Assembly (NCBI GenBank): GCA_005788815.1
Contig: SYAZ01000002.1
Location: 1 to 64,000 of the forward strand
Source: Actinomycetota bacterium
Lineage (GTDB): Bacteria > Actinomycetota > Acidimicrobiia > Acidimicrobiales > Ilumatobacteraceae
Length of the DNA stretch: 64,000 nucleotides
Reading direction: 5' to 3'
This document shows positions 41,996-50,817 of this stretch, piece after piece. The notes beneath the pieces were generated by a model. That model ran no database searches and was not told the DNA's origin. It saw nothing but the letters and a program-made list of their open reading frames with translations. Position numbers and translations under genes: made by a program. The first letter of the stretch is position 1. Each line of letters begins with the position of its first letter.

Positions 41996-43971
41996 TGCTC
42001 AGAAACCGTAGTCGCCTCAGGAGGTCTGCGTCGTGCTGACCTGCGGTGAGACCACCACCAGGCCAAAAGAATAAGAAGGAATGAGATGCTGACGAACTGG
42101 CCGAATCCTGCAATGGCAGTGACCTTGGCCCGAATAGTGATGAGGGGAACCACTTCTACGTTCCCTTGCGGGGTTGCCACCCATACAGAAACAGGGAATT
42201 GACCACTGGTACGCGTACTGGCTGAGACGACTACCTCGGTGGTGCTTCCGGCCGAAAGAGTGATGATGCGACTGGGGTCGACCAATGAAAGTTTGGCGCT
42301 GTTCAGGCGCACTCGAACAGCGAGGTTCTCTGGCGAACTATTTCGAAGTTGAATGCGGATAGATCCGTTACGACTAGAGAGATTGAGCTCTTTTGGAGTT
42401 GTGACAGTGACGGCCCGGCGCGTAGCGCGCAACTGTTTACGTAAAGCAGAAATATATGCTTCGGCGTTTTCAAGAGTCGACGAAGCGCCAACACCTAACA
42501 AGTACGACCACGTATACCGACGCGTATCGTCCTCGCTCAACATAGAGGACACCGCGTTTAGTTCTGTTCGTGCATTTTGAATGCTTGGCACACGACTTGT
42601 ATTCCATTTCTCTGGCGCGGGGCCAAAAGAGATTGCTGAAGTGGTGTTGTCTACGGAGCGTGACGCAGCCATGTCGATGAGCGTGAGACCTGGCGCATTA
42701 GCGAGGGCTTTCGTGGCTGTAGTCATGAGTTGAAACTGGTTAACTGTGGAAACAGGTAGTGAGATCAACATATGCACGAGCGCCGGATTCATTGCCGCGG
42801 CTATCAGGTCATCGCCATGCACAATCGCCTCGGCTGCAACTGCATAGCCATTCTTCTCTGGTGTACTCGCGGTAGAACCAATGCCGACAAGTTTGGCAAG
42901 GTGAGACACAACTGAAATATTTTTATTCTCTGTATCTACAGGATGACTAATAATACTGGCAGGTAGCTCTGTTGTTGCATCTGTACTTGCGTTGTCGCTG
43001 AGCAAAATATTTGTAATGCCAGCGTCACGTAGCAACGCAATAGCGTCTGCATCAAGTCGTTCCGTTGCTACCCAGGAATTGCGTTGAATAGTTACCCCGG
43101 GAAGGAACCTGTTGAGTGTGGACTCTCCGAGTTTTAGTTGCGCGATGAACTCTTGTTGTAGTCCAAGACCAGCAAAGACAGCGGGGTCGCAGGGTGCAAA
43201 TGTGTCGATTGCAATTGACCTACGACGAAGTTGATTGTGTAGGTCCAAGAAAAGTTGTTGATCTGTTGGAACACCAGATTCTCCCAAAGCGGTAATGATT
43301 TGTGGGCTTATTGATACAGTGACGGCGCCGGTAAATGACCCAAGAAATGCGATTGTTCGTTTGACGGACTCTCGTGTCTTGTTGTCTAATTCGATAATGC
43401 CGTCTGTTTTCAACAAGCCCGACGTTGTGAGACGTAGAAGTGGACTGACAGCAATGTTTTGAGTTGTAGCTGACAATGTTCGCTTATTGACAAAGGTGAG
43501 CACAGAAGAAAGAACTGACTTGGTTTGGAAATCTGTGATTCGAATTGTGAGGGGATACACACCGTCTTGTGCAATCGTTAACGCTGAACTGTTTATCTCT
43601 GTAGTGATGATTGGGACGATTGGCTGTAGGTGTCCTGCGTAATCGCGACTGACTCGAGACAGTGCAACTGAAAAAGAATCACTGATACCGGGGACCACTT
43701 CACCTTTTGCAATCGATGCAAACGAATCCCTCGTAGCAATGCGACGATGCAGCAGAAATTCAAGCGTGTCTTTGCCGTCAAGTGAATTACGAATATTCGC
43801 GTCGAGAAGAAAACGAGCATTCACTGACGTGAGAATGTTGAACGGTTGGGCCAGGATGCCAATTTCTGGCACTGGCGAATCAATTTCTTTCTGGTTCGCT
43901 TGCACAGGAGACGAGATCAGTGTTGTTGCTAGTGCGCTCGTGGCAAGGGCTACTCGTAGTAATCGTCTCAT
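41992..43971 (-). CDS. Secreted DUF6049-like envelope protein (Rv3909-like)
   Basis: A 659-residue protein with a signal peptide (1-25, ending PVQA), a long extracytoplasmic part and one C-terminal membrane helix (about 626-645) before a basic tail RRSARRRPPEA. The near-C-terminal segment SIRIQLRNSSPENLAVRVRL looks like a beta-sandwich. Its position and topology match Rv3909, which precedes MurJ/Rv3910 in mycobacteria. No catalytic motif is recognised. It overlaps the GNAT and DegV genes by four bases each. Confidence 0.7.
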   Translation of the reverse strand: MRRLLRVALATSALATTLISSPVQANQKEIDSPVPEIGILAQPFNILTSVNARFLLDANIRNSLDGKDTLEFLLHRRIATRDSFASIAKGEVVPGISDSFSVALSRVSRDYAGHLQPIVPIITTEINSSALTIAQDGVYPLTIRITDFQTKSVLSSVLTFVNKRTLSATTQNIAVSPLLRLTTSGLLKTDGIIELDNKTRESVKRTIAFLGSFTGAVTVSISPQIITALGESGVPTDQQLFLDLHNQLRRRSIAIDTFAPCDPAVFAGLGLQQEFIAQLKLGESTLNRFLPGVTIQRNSWVATERLDADAIALLRDAGITNILLSDNASTDATTELPASIISHPVDTENKNISVVSHLAKLVGIGSTASTPEKNGYAVAAEAIVHGDDLIAAAMNPALVHMLISLPVSTVNQFQLMTTATKALANAPGLTLIDMAASRSVDNTTSAISFGPAPEKWNTSRVPSIQNARTELNAVSSMLSEDDTRRYTWSYLLGVGASSTLENAEAYISALRKQLRATRRAVTVTTPKELNLSSRNGSIRIQLRNSSPENLAVRVRLNSAKLSLVDPSRIITLSAGSTTEVVVSASTRTSGQFPVSVWVATPQGNVEVVPLITIRAKVTAIAGFGQFVSISFLLILLAWWWSHRRSARRRPPEATTVSEQ

Positions 43972-44729
43972 GGCAGAGTTCTTTCCAGCACGGAAAGACC
44001 ATAGTCAAGAGTTGCAAAGCCGAACTTGCGATACAGGTCTAGTGCTGCCTGATTGTTGTCGTCTGTATTCACCACGGTGCTCGTGCATCGTCGTGAGTGA
44101 GTCCAATCAAGCGCCGCAGCGAGTAGTGACGATGCGACGCCCGTTCGTTGTACGTCGGGGTGTACGGCAAGGCGTTGAATGAATCCGTGGGCTTGTGTGA
44201 CGCCGGCAAGGACATACCCATCGATCTGTTTGTTTGTTCGTGACACAAAGATGCGACAGTGCCGTGTGGCTTGTAGTGCCTCATCAAAAGTTGCCGTATC
44301 AAGTGACCATTCCCGTCCAAAGGCAGCGCTGTCGATAGACAAGATCGCATCTGTCGTCGCGCGGCGGGGTCTCCCAAAGAGGCGAAGAGCTCGCACGCTT
44401 TGAATGGAATGGGGAGACAAAGGGGCTAACTGCCACGTGTCATGAGACTTTTGCAGCAGGGTCAGGCTTTGCGACACTTCGAAGCCCATGCGCTCGAGCG
44501 GTAAAGAAGCCTGTGGAGCCAGAGCACTGGTGCGGACACTTCGGTACCCCCAGGAATCGATGGTCTGAATCCATGAATGCAAAATGGGCTCGTCGGGCAA
44601 TTGTGTGTCGGGGCCGTGAGACCCACTGATAACAAGGAAAGCTGTGTGATTGCTATGGGGCCAGGGGCGCACCCGTGCACTGACCGCGCCAGACCAAATA
44701 GTGCCTGTTCGGGGGGATTGCTCGACCAC
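43968..44729 (-). CDS. GNAT-family N-acetyltransferase
   Basis: The GTG at 44729, with AAGGGAG upstream, gives 253 residues; other GTG and ATG codons upstream are possible. The C-terminal half (about 120-253) is a GNAT fold: the acetyl-CoA loop is IQRLAVHPDVQRTGVASSLL, followed by NTDDNNQAALDLYRKFGF. The N-terminal half may be a degenerate second GNAT-like region (AFLVISGSHGPD...ERMGFEVSQSL). It resembles RimI-type enzymes, but the substrate is unknown. It is divergent from pcnA. Confidence 0.82.
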   Translation of the reverse strand: MVEQSPRTGTIWSGAVSARVRPWPHSNHTAFLVISGSHGPDTQLPDEPILHSWIQTIDSWGYRSVRTSALAPQASLPLERMGFEVSQSLTLLQKSHDTWQLAPLSPHSIQSVRALRLFGRPRRATTDAILSIDSAAFGREWSLDTATFDEALQATRHCRIFVSRTNKQIDGYVLAGVTQAHGFIQRLAVHPDVQRTGVASSLLAAALDWTHSRRCTSTVVNTDDNNQAALDLYRKFGFATLDYGLSVLERTLP

Positions 44730-44825
44730 ACTCACTCCCTTGACCGTAGTGCCCCTGCTCTGGTGGCACCGTGGGTTGGGAAGAAATGAGAACACCTGAG
44801 AGCAGTTGGGTGTGCCTAGCCTTCA

Positions 44826-46295
44826 ATGGACATGATTCCTGCGCGCTTTGCCCCCATTCTCCAGGAGATGGAGCCTCTTGCTGCCCGATTTCGCGAGGCG
44901 GGCCACCGCCTGTTCCTCGTGGGCGGCACGGTGCGCGACTTGTTAGTGGGTTCAGCCGATGCCAACACCGATTTCTCTACCATCGACTTTGACGCCACCA
45001 CGACTGCGACCCCTGAGGACATCAAACGCATCGTGTCACCAATCGCCGACGCCCTTTGGACGCAAGGCGAAAGGTTCGGCACTATCGGATTGAAAATTGG
45101 TGACCGTACATACGAGATCACAACACATCGGGCTGAGGCGTATTCGCCTGATTCGCGTAAACCTGAAGTGCAATTCGCAACCGATATTGATGTTGATCTT
45201 TCCCGACGCGATTTCACGATTAATGCCATGGCGTTAGAGATCACTTCAGAAACACCAACACTTGTCGACCCATTTGGTGGCGCAGCAGATTTAATGACTG
45301 GCGTTTTGCGTACACCGTTGTCACCCGAAGAATCTTTCAGTGATGATCCGTTGCGCATGTTGCGTGCTGCACGCTTTATTTCTCAACTTGATGTCACGCC
45401 GGAACCAGCACTCGTAGAAGCTGTTATAGCAATGGCTGATCGACTCACCATTGTTTCGCCAGAACGTGTTCGTATTGAATTTGATCGTTTAATGACAACA
45501 ACAAAACCAAGTAAAGGTTTGTGGTTCTTGTTTGACACGGGGTTAGTCGATCACTTCTTGCCGGAGTTGCGTCTCATGCGTCTTGAACAAGACCCAATAC
45601 ATCGTCACAAAGATGTTTTGACGCACACACTTGCTGTTGTTGAAAATGTTCAACTGCAGGATAATCGTGAATTTGATTTTCGCATTACACGACTTGCTGC
45701 GTTGTACCACGATGTTGGTAAACCACGAACTCGCGGTTTCAAAGAAGGTAAGGGCGTTACATTTCATCACCACGAAGTTGTTGGTGCACGCATGACGCGC
45801 GAGCGCATGAAAATCATGAAATACCCAACAGACGATATTGATGCAGTGTCTGAATTAGTAGCAATTAGTGGGCGTTTTCACACATATCAGATGGGTTGGA
45901 CAGACAGTGCTGTACGTCGTTATGTGCGTGACGCCGGCAAATATCTGCCCGAGTTGAATGTGTTGGTGCGGTGTGACTGCACCACGCGTAATGAGAAGAA
46001 GGCAAAAATTCTTGCTCGTCGAATGGACGAGATGGAAGATCGCATTGCTGAACTTATGCAGAAGGAAGAGCTTGCAGCATTGCGCCCCGAACTTGACGGC
46101 GTGCAAGTGATGGAACTGCTCGATGTTCCCGCCGGCCCCGCAGTTGGTGCAGCGTTGGATTTCATGATGGAGATTCGTTTAGAAGAAGGCATTCTCGGTG
46201 AAGAAGTCATTACTCAGCGCCTGCGCGAGTGGTGGAGCGCTAACGCCGAATCAGTGATGAAGACAAAGCGCACCGGGCGCCGCAGGTCTGAATAA
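44826..46295 (+). CDS. pcnA: CCA tRNA nucleotidyltransferase / poly(A) polymerase family
   Basis: Class II nucleotidyltransferase: HRLFLVGGTVRDLL, the DFDATTTATPEDI catalytic segment, RRDFTINAMALEI, and SDDPLRMLRAARFISQL. A C-terminal HD domain has YHDVGKPRTRGF and FHHHEVVGARM. The 489-residue length matches mycobacterial PcnA (Rv3907c), which lies at the same spot. Both tRNA genes in this window already encode CCA, so the role is likely repair of CCA ends. ATG at 44826; 44832 is also possible. Confidence 0.93.
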   Translation: MDMIPARFAPILQEMEPLAARFREAGHRLFLVGGTVRDLLVGSADANTDFSTIDFDATTTATPEDIKRIVSPIADALWTQGERFGTIGLKIGDRTYEITTHRAEAYSPDSRKPEVQFATDIDVDLSRRDFTINAMALEITSETPTLVDPFGGAADLMTGVLRTPLSPEESFSDDPLRMLRAARFISQLDVTPEPALVEAVIAMADRLTIVSPERVRIEFDRLMTTTKPSKGLWFLFDTGLVDHFLPELRLMRLEQDPIHRHKDVLTHTLAVVENVQLQDNREFDFRITRLAALYHDVGKPRTRGFKEGKGVTFHHHEVVGARMTRERMKIMKYPTDDIDAVSELVAISGRFHTYQMGWTDSAVRRYVRDAGKYLPELNVLVRCDCTTRNEKKAKILARRMDEMEDRIAELMQKEELAALRPELDGVQVMELLDVPAGPAVGAALDFMMEIRLEEGILGEEVITQRLREWWSANAESVMKTKRTGRRRSE

Positions 46296-46296
46296 C

Positions 46297-46917
46297 TTAC
46301 GAACCAAGTTTGCGTGCACGTACAACAAGCGTTGACGGCGCTACAGCCATCGGTTGATGCAGCGGCGCAAGTTCATGCATCACGTCGATAGAAAAGTTTG
46401 CTCTTTGTAATGCCATGGTGAGTTCACCAATGGTGGGAGTTGTAGATCCGTATTGACGGCGAGCGGTTGCGTCATTTCCGTCGAACACCGCAGACATGGG
46501 GTGAGGTACTGCAAACACAAAGCCAGCTTCCGGGCGCAACACTCGGTGCACCTGGCGAAACAGGCGAGCAATGTCAGTATCAAACGTGATGTGATGCACG
46601 CACAACGCAAGGTCGATTCCTGAATTCATGAGAAATCCGAGGTCGGCTAATTCGCCTTCGTGAAACTCCACCACAACTTCTGCGTTGGTGGCCGCTTGGC
46701 GTGCCCGCTGAATTGCTTCTCGTGAGGGGTCAATGGCGATGCTGCGGGCCCCCCGAAGAGCCATGGCCACAGAATTGGGGACCGTGCCGTACAGGCCAAG
46801 CTCCAAGACACGCTTGCCTTTTACATCGCCACACACCCGCAATTCATTCTCGTTGTGTACGGATGATCCGAAGGAAACGGCAGGGCCGTCGTTGGCGGTA
46901 AAACGCGCATCTGACAT
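46297..46917 (-). CDS. SAM-dependent class I methyltransferase
   Basis: A 206-residue protein with motif I VLELGLYGTVPNSVAMALRGARSIAIDPS, slightly altered from ELGxGxG, and LCVHHITFDTDIARLFRQVHRVLRPEAGFVFAVPHP as motifs II and III. This is the Methyltransf_11 pattern. The substrate is unknown. It converges with pcnA one base away and is divergent from the DUF5318 gene across 30 bases. Confidence 0.85.
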   Translation of the reverse strand: MSDARFTANDGPAVSFGSSVHNENELRVCGDVKGKRVLELGLYGTVPNSVAMALRGARSIAIDPSREAIQRARQAATNAEVVVEFHEGELADLGFLMNSGIDLALCVHHITFDTDIARLFRQVHRVLRPEAGFVFAVPHPMSAVFDGNDATARRQYGSTTPTIGELTMALQRANFSIDVMHELAPLHQPMAVAPSTLVVRARKLGS

Positions 46918-46947
46918 GTCGGCATCTTATGACTATCTTGTGTAGTC

Positions 46948-47352
46948 ATGGGTTTCTCCGTTGATATGTTGCGCGGTGGTTCGGGAGTTGTCGACCATCA
47001 GTTGTCGCGACGCGCACTCATCAATGAAGTGAAACGTGGACGCGTGAGCAAAGACTCGGTTTGTGACGCACACCCTGAATTGATTCGCGCCGCGAAGAAC
47101 ATTGGGGAGCCATCAAAAACACTGTGCCCCATTTGTGAAGAGGTAAACGTTGCATTGGTGACCTACGTGTTTGGTCATGGTCTGCCAAAGAACGGCAAGT
47201 GCGTCATCGATCGAAAAGACATCATGAAGCTGCAAAGCACTCCGCATGAATACGCCGCCTATGTAGTGGAGGCGTGCCCACAATGTCGATGGCACCATTT
47301 ATTACGCGTTCTCCCCATCGTGGGTCGAGGCCGTACTCGCCGGGCCCAATAG
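46948..47352 (+). CDS. DUF5318 protein with zinc-ribbon-like Cys pairs
   Basis: A 134-residue soluble protein: GVVDHQLSRRALINEVKRGRVSKDSVCDAHPELIRAA, then two Cys pairs, CPICEE and CPQCRWHH, that may bind zinc. In mycobacteria the homologue (Rv0049) also lies close upstream of rpsF-ssb-rpsR-rplI. The function is unknown; the context suggests a link to the cell wall or ribosome cluster. Confidence 0.85.
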   Translation: MGFSVDMLRGGSGVVDHQLSRRALINEVKRGRVSKDSVCDAHPELIRAAKNIGEPSKTLCPICEEVNVALVTYVFGHGLPKNGKCVIDRKDIMKLQSTPHEYAAYVVEACPQCRWHHLLRVLPIVGRGRTRRAQ

Positions 47353-47536
47353 GTCATTTGTTGCCCCACCGGGGGTTCCCATCGCCACATTTGTCTTGTT
47401 GCGTATGGCAAATGGCTGTTTGCAACACCCGTGTGTCACGGTGAGAGTCAGCAGGTACGCTCATCGGGTCACATATTCACCCTGCCCCTTCGGGGGCCCC
47501 GGGAACGTACTCGGGTCCGAAGGGAGGTCACACGCA
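47353..47536 (+). promoter_or_regulatory. Leader of the rpsF operon with a folded hairpin
   Basis: The 184 bases contain no gene. Shortly before the start, CCTTCGG (47487-47493) pairs with CCGAAGG (47517-47523), enclosing a smaller CCCG/CGGG stem; alternatively GCCCC-TTCG-GGGGC (47484-47497) forms a tight hairpin. Many bacteria control rpsF through an mRNA structure with a CCG bulge that binds S6:S18. This one has CCG in a comparable position just before the ribosome site AGGGAGG (47521-47527). The identity is tentative. Confidence 0.4.
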
Positions 47537-47863
47537 ATGCGTGCATACGAACTAATGGTAATAATCAGCGGCAATCTCGAAGAGAGCGTTGCCCATTCTT
47601 GGTTGAAGAACATCACCAACTCGATCACATCGGTTGGCGGCACTGTTCATGGAAGCCCTGATTGGTGGGGCAAGCGTCGTCTTGCTTACCAAATCAAGAA
47701 ACAAGACGATGGTTATTACGCCATCTTTAACCTCGTAGCCCCCGGTGGAGCAATGGACGAAGTAGAGCGCGGATTCCGCATCTCTGATGAAGTGTTGCGC
47801 CACAAGTTGCTTCGCTTACCAGACGACGAGGCAACTCGTCGTGGACTCATCTCGGCGGCATAA
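47537..47863 (+). CDS. rpsF: 30S ribosomal protein S6
   Basis: One hundred and eight residues from ATG 47537, which follows AGGGAGG. MRAYELMVIISGNLEE, GKRRLAYQIKKQDDGYYAIFNL and LRHKLLRLP are S6 signatures. The frame is open upstream but does not resemble S6. It heads rpsF-ssb-rpsR-rplI-dnaB. Confidence 0.96.
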   Translation: MRAYELMVIISGNLEESVAHSWLKNITNSITSVGGTVHGSPDWWGKRRLAYQIKKQDDGYYAIFNLVAPGGAMDEVERGFRISDEVLRHKLLRLPDDEATRRGLISAA

Positions 47864-47920
47864 GCCACCTCTATCGAGCACCTGCTTCGTACACCTCTCT
47901 TTTCGGAAGGAACCATCACA

Positions 47921-48385
47921 ATGGCCGATAACTCAATCACACTCGTTGGGAATCTCACCCGCGATCCAGAACTTCGCTTCACCACCGGTGGCAAGGGCGT
48001 GGCATCTTTCAGCATTGCTGTTGGTCGTCGCTACCAAGTCAACGGCGAATGGCAAGAGCAAACCTCATACTTCAACATCGTTTCGTGGGGCCAAATGGGC
48101 GAGAACGCAGCAGCAACCCTCACAAAGGGAATGCGCGTCATCGTTTCAGGTCGCCTCGAGCAGCGTGAATACCAAAACCGTGAAGGGGAAAAGCGCACGG
48201 CAATCGAGATCAACGCCGACGAAATCGGACCAAGTCTTCGTTGGGCTACCGCTTCAGTCGAGCGCACACCTCGTAATGAAGGCGGCGGCAACGGCGGCGG
48301 AGCACCTCGTGGTGGCAATGCTGGCGGCAACGGCGGTGGCAACACCGGCGGCGACTTCTTTCCCAACGACGAAGAACCTTTCTAA
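47921..48385 (+). CDS. ssb: Single-stranded DNA-binding protein
   Basis: OB-fold domain (1-110: NSITLVGNLTRDPELRFT, VASFSIAVGRRY, TKGMRVIVSGRLEQREY), then a Gly/Asn-rich disordered linker (about 115-145) and the acidic interaction tip PNDEEPF, the binding site for partner proteins. Length 154. It is the ribosomal-cluster SSB, so the main replication protein. Confidence 0.97.
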   Translation: MADNSITLVGNLTRDPELRFTTGGKGVASFSIAVGRRYQVNGEWQEQTSYFNIVSWGQMGENAAATLTKGMRVIVSGRLEQREYQNREGEKRTAIEINADEIGPSLRWATASVERTPRNEGGGNGGGAPRGGNAGGNGGGNTGGDFFPNDEEPF

Positions 48386-48434
48386 AGCGTTCTCCCTTTC
48401 CCCTGTAACCCTTCCCTGATTCAAGGACCTCACA

Positions 48435-48866
48435 ATGACTAGTAAAAAGAACAAAATCCGTAACGCCCGCGAGGCCAACCGTAAGTACAAAAAGAAGGCC
48501 AATCCACTGGCCATCGAAAAGGTTGTCTTCATCGATTACAAAGACGTGAGCCTCTTGCAGCGCTTCATGTCTGATCGCTCAAAGATCCGCGGCATGCGTA
48601 TGAGCGGTGCCAATGTTCAGCAACAGCGCGACATTGCTACTGCTATCAAGAACGCTCGTGAAATGGCGTTGTTGCCATACACAAAGCGCACTGTCAGCAC
48701 ACGTGCACCTCGCCCAGGCGCAGAGCGTCGTGGTGAAGAAGAGGCAACTCTCGAGATGCCAGATCAGTCAATTAGTTCATCATTCGTTCCAGATGATGCT
48801 GCAGACGATGTAGTCGACGCAGCAGAGACCGTGACCGAATCAGTTGAAGCTGAAGTGGAGGCATAA
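48435..48866 (+). CDS. rpsR: 30S ribosomal protein S18 with long acidic C-terminal extension
   Basis: The core S18 (about 1-92) is ordinary: [29 protein letters not shown], then [23 protein letters not shown]. The protein then continues to 143 residues with an Arg/Pro patch and a strongly acidic tail (about 95-143) rich in Glu, Asp, Ala and Val ([23 protein letters not shown]). S18 is usually 75-85 residues. The tail runs to the stop four bases before rplI, and no frameshift is needed to read it. It may be disordered; function unknown. Confidence 0.95.
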   Translation: MTSKKNKIRNAREANRKYKKKANPLAIEKVVFIDYKDVSLLQRFMSDRSKIRGMRMSGANVQQQRDIATAIKNAREMALLPYTKRTVSTRAPRPGAERRGEEEATLEMPDQSISSSFVPDDAADDVVDAAETVTESVEAEVEA

Positions 48867-48869
48867 GCC

Positions 48870-49313
48870 ATGAACGTCATTCTTCGTGAAGATATTGCAG
48901 GCGTCGGCCGCCGCGGTGACATTGTCACTGTTGCCGATGGTCATGCACGTAACTACTTGTTGCCACGTGGACTCGCCCTTGTTGCATCTGCCGGAGCAAT
49001 CCAGCAGGCCAACTCCATGCGTCGTGCTCGTGACTTGCGTGAAACAAACGATCGTGCTGCTGCACACACCGTTGCCGAAGCACTCACCGCACGTTCATTC
49101 ACTGTGAAGGCAAAGGCTGGCAACGAGGGTCGTTTGTTCGGATCCGTTACCACTGCCGACATCGTGTCTGCTCTTACCGCGCAAGCTGGCGTCACGCTCG
49201 ATCGTAAGAAGATTGTTGCTCAACCAATTCGCACCACCGGTTCGCACACAGCACTTGTACGTTTGCATGCAGACGTTGAGTGCACCATCAAGCTCTCGGT
49301 TGTCGCAGGCTAA
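48870..49313 (+). CDS. rplI: 50S ribosomal protein L9
   Basis: The N-terminal RNA-binding domain reads MNVILREDIAGVGRRGDIVTVADGHARNYLLPRGLA, joined by a long helix (about 40-75) to the C-terminal domain (LFGSVTTADIVSAL, DRKKI). Length 147 is standard. It starts three bases after rpsR. Confidence 0.97.
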   Translation: MNVILREDIAGVGRRGDIVTVADGHARNYLLPRGLALVASAGAIQQANSMRRARDLRETNDRAAAHTVAEALTARSFTVKAKAGNEGRLFGSVTTADIVSALTAQAGVTLDRKKIVAQPIRTTGSHTALVRLHADVECTIKLSVVAG

Positions 49314-49436
49314 GTGCCCGCGCAACGGAGGTTTATCCACAGGCTTGGGCTGTTGTCCCCAGCCGAATCCACAGCTATTTCGCAGGGTTATCCACTAGCA
49401 ATCCACAGGCATTTGCAGGCAAGGTAGAGGTTCACT
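49314..49436 (+). promoter_or_regulatory. dnaB upstream region with four DnaA-box-like sites
   Basis: These 123 bases carry, all in one orientation, TTATCCACA at 49333-49341 (perfect), GAATCCACA at 49365-49373, TTATCCACT at 49388-49396 (one mismatch) and CAATCCACA at 49399-49407. They stop just before the dnaB start at 49437. DnaA could couple helicase expression to initiation, or the sites could titrate DnaA. Nothing else is seen in the gap. Confidence 0.6.
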
Positions 49437-50816
49437 ATGTCGGACTTCATCGAGCAACGAAATACGCGGCCAGCTCCGCCACGCGGTACACGTACCGACA
49501 GTCGTGTACCTCCACACAACCTCGATGCTGAAGCGTCGTTGTTGGGTGCAATGTTGCTCAACGAAGAGCCCATTGGTCTTGCAAGTGAAAAGCAATTAGT
49601 TCCTGAAGACTTTTACAAGCCAGCACACGGACACGTGTATGCAGCTATTCGTTCGCTCACTTCAGCAGCTGAAGCAGTTGACGTTGTCACCGTTGCAGAT
49701 GAGTTGCGCAAAAGTAATTTGCTCGACGAATTAGGTGGCCTTGGTTTTCTTCAAGACTTACAAAACGCCACGCCATCCATTAGTAGTGCTGGCCGTTATA
49801 TCACCATTGTTCGCGACACTTCTATTTTGCGCCGGCTCATCAAGGGCGCAAGTGAAATAGCAGACATTGGTTATTCAGCACCTGCAGATATCAAGATCGC
49901 AATCGATAAAGCAGAGCAAATCGTTTTTGACATCGGCGACGAACAGATCACTGATTCCTTGCAAAAACTGCACGACCTCACCGGCATTGTTATTCCAATT
50001 CTTGAAAGTCGTTACGACTCAAAGTCGGAAATTACAGGTGTACGCAGTGGTTACACCAAACTTGACAAGTTGTTGTCGGGCTTTCAGCCAGGAACATTAA
50101 ACATTGTTGGTGCACGACCAGCCATGGGTAAGAGTGCTTTTGCGCTTGGTATGGCAGTGACTGCTGCGCGCACCACAAACCAGCCAGTGCTGTTTTTCTC
50201 TTTGGAAATGTCCAATACAGAGTTAACGCAACGTATTTTGTCTGCCGAAGCGCAAGTGGATTCAGACCGATTGCGCACCGGTCGACTAGAAGATGCGGAC
50301 TGGACAAAGATTACGAAATCAATTCACCGCCTAGAAATTCCGTTGTACATTGACGACACAGCTCGCATTACGGTCATGCAGATACGTCAAAAGCTTCGTC
50401 GTGTGAATGCTGCAGACGGTCCACCAGCAATGGTTGTTATTGACTATTTACAATTGATGGGTGGCGGCGACACCGAGTCCCGCCAATTGGAAGTGGCAGA
50501 AATCAGCCGTGGACTAAAACTTCTTGCCCGTGAATTCAAAATTCCGGTAGTGGCACTCAGTCAGTTGAGTCGTGGCATTGAACAACGACAAGATCGTCGT
50601 CCTGTGTTATCAGACCTTCGTGAATCTGGTGCGCTTGAACAAGACGCAGACGTTGTTATGTTCTTGTATCGCGAAGAAACTGCGAATGCAGAAGCGAGCT
50701 TAAACGATCGCGGTACTGCTGAAGTATTGGTGCAAAAGCATCGTTCTGGTCCAACCGGCAACTTGAGCCTGATCTTCAACAAGGCATACACCCAGTTCGT
50801 TGACGACCCAGAGTGA
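49437..50816 (+). CDS. dnaB: Replicative DNA helicase DnaB
   Basis: Hexameric fork helicase. The N-terminal domain (about 20-120, PPHNLDAEASLLGAML) is followed by the RecA-like domain with Walker A GARPAMGKSAFALGMA near residue 225, MVVIDYLQLMGG, and LSQLSRGIEQRQDRRPVLSDLRESGALEQDAD. No intein is present, unlike some mycobacterial dnaB genes. Length 459 is normal. It ends two bases before the VOC gene on the other strand. Confidence 0.97.
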   Translation: MSDFIEQRNTRPAPPRGTRTDSRVPPHNLDAEASLLGAMLLNEEPIGLASEKQLVPEDFYKPAHGHVYAAIRSLTSAAEAVDVVTVADELRKSNLLDELGGLGFLQDLQNATPSISSAGRYITIVRDTSILRRLIKGASEIADIGYSAPADIKIAIDKAEQIVFDIGDEQITDSLQKLHDLTGIVIPILESRYDSKSEITGVRSGYTKLDKLLSGFQPGTLNIVGARPAMGKSAFALGMAVTAARTTNQPVLFFSLEMSNTELTQRILSAEAQVDSDRLRTGRLEDADWTKITKSIHRLEIPLYIDDTARITVMQIRQKLRRVNAADGPPAMVVIDYLQLMGGGDTESRQLEVAEISRGLKLLAREFKIPVVALSQLSRGIEQRQDRRPVLSDLRESGALEQDADVVMFLYREETANAEASLNDRGTAEVLVQKHRSGPTGNLSLIFNKAYTQFVDDPE

Positions 50817-50817
50817 T

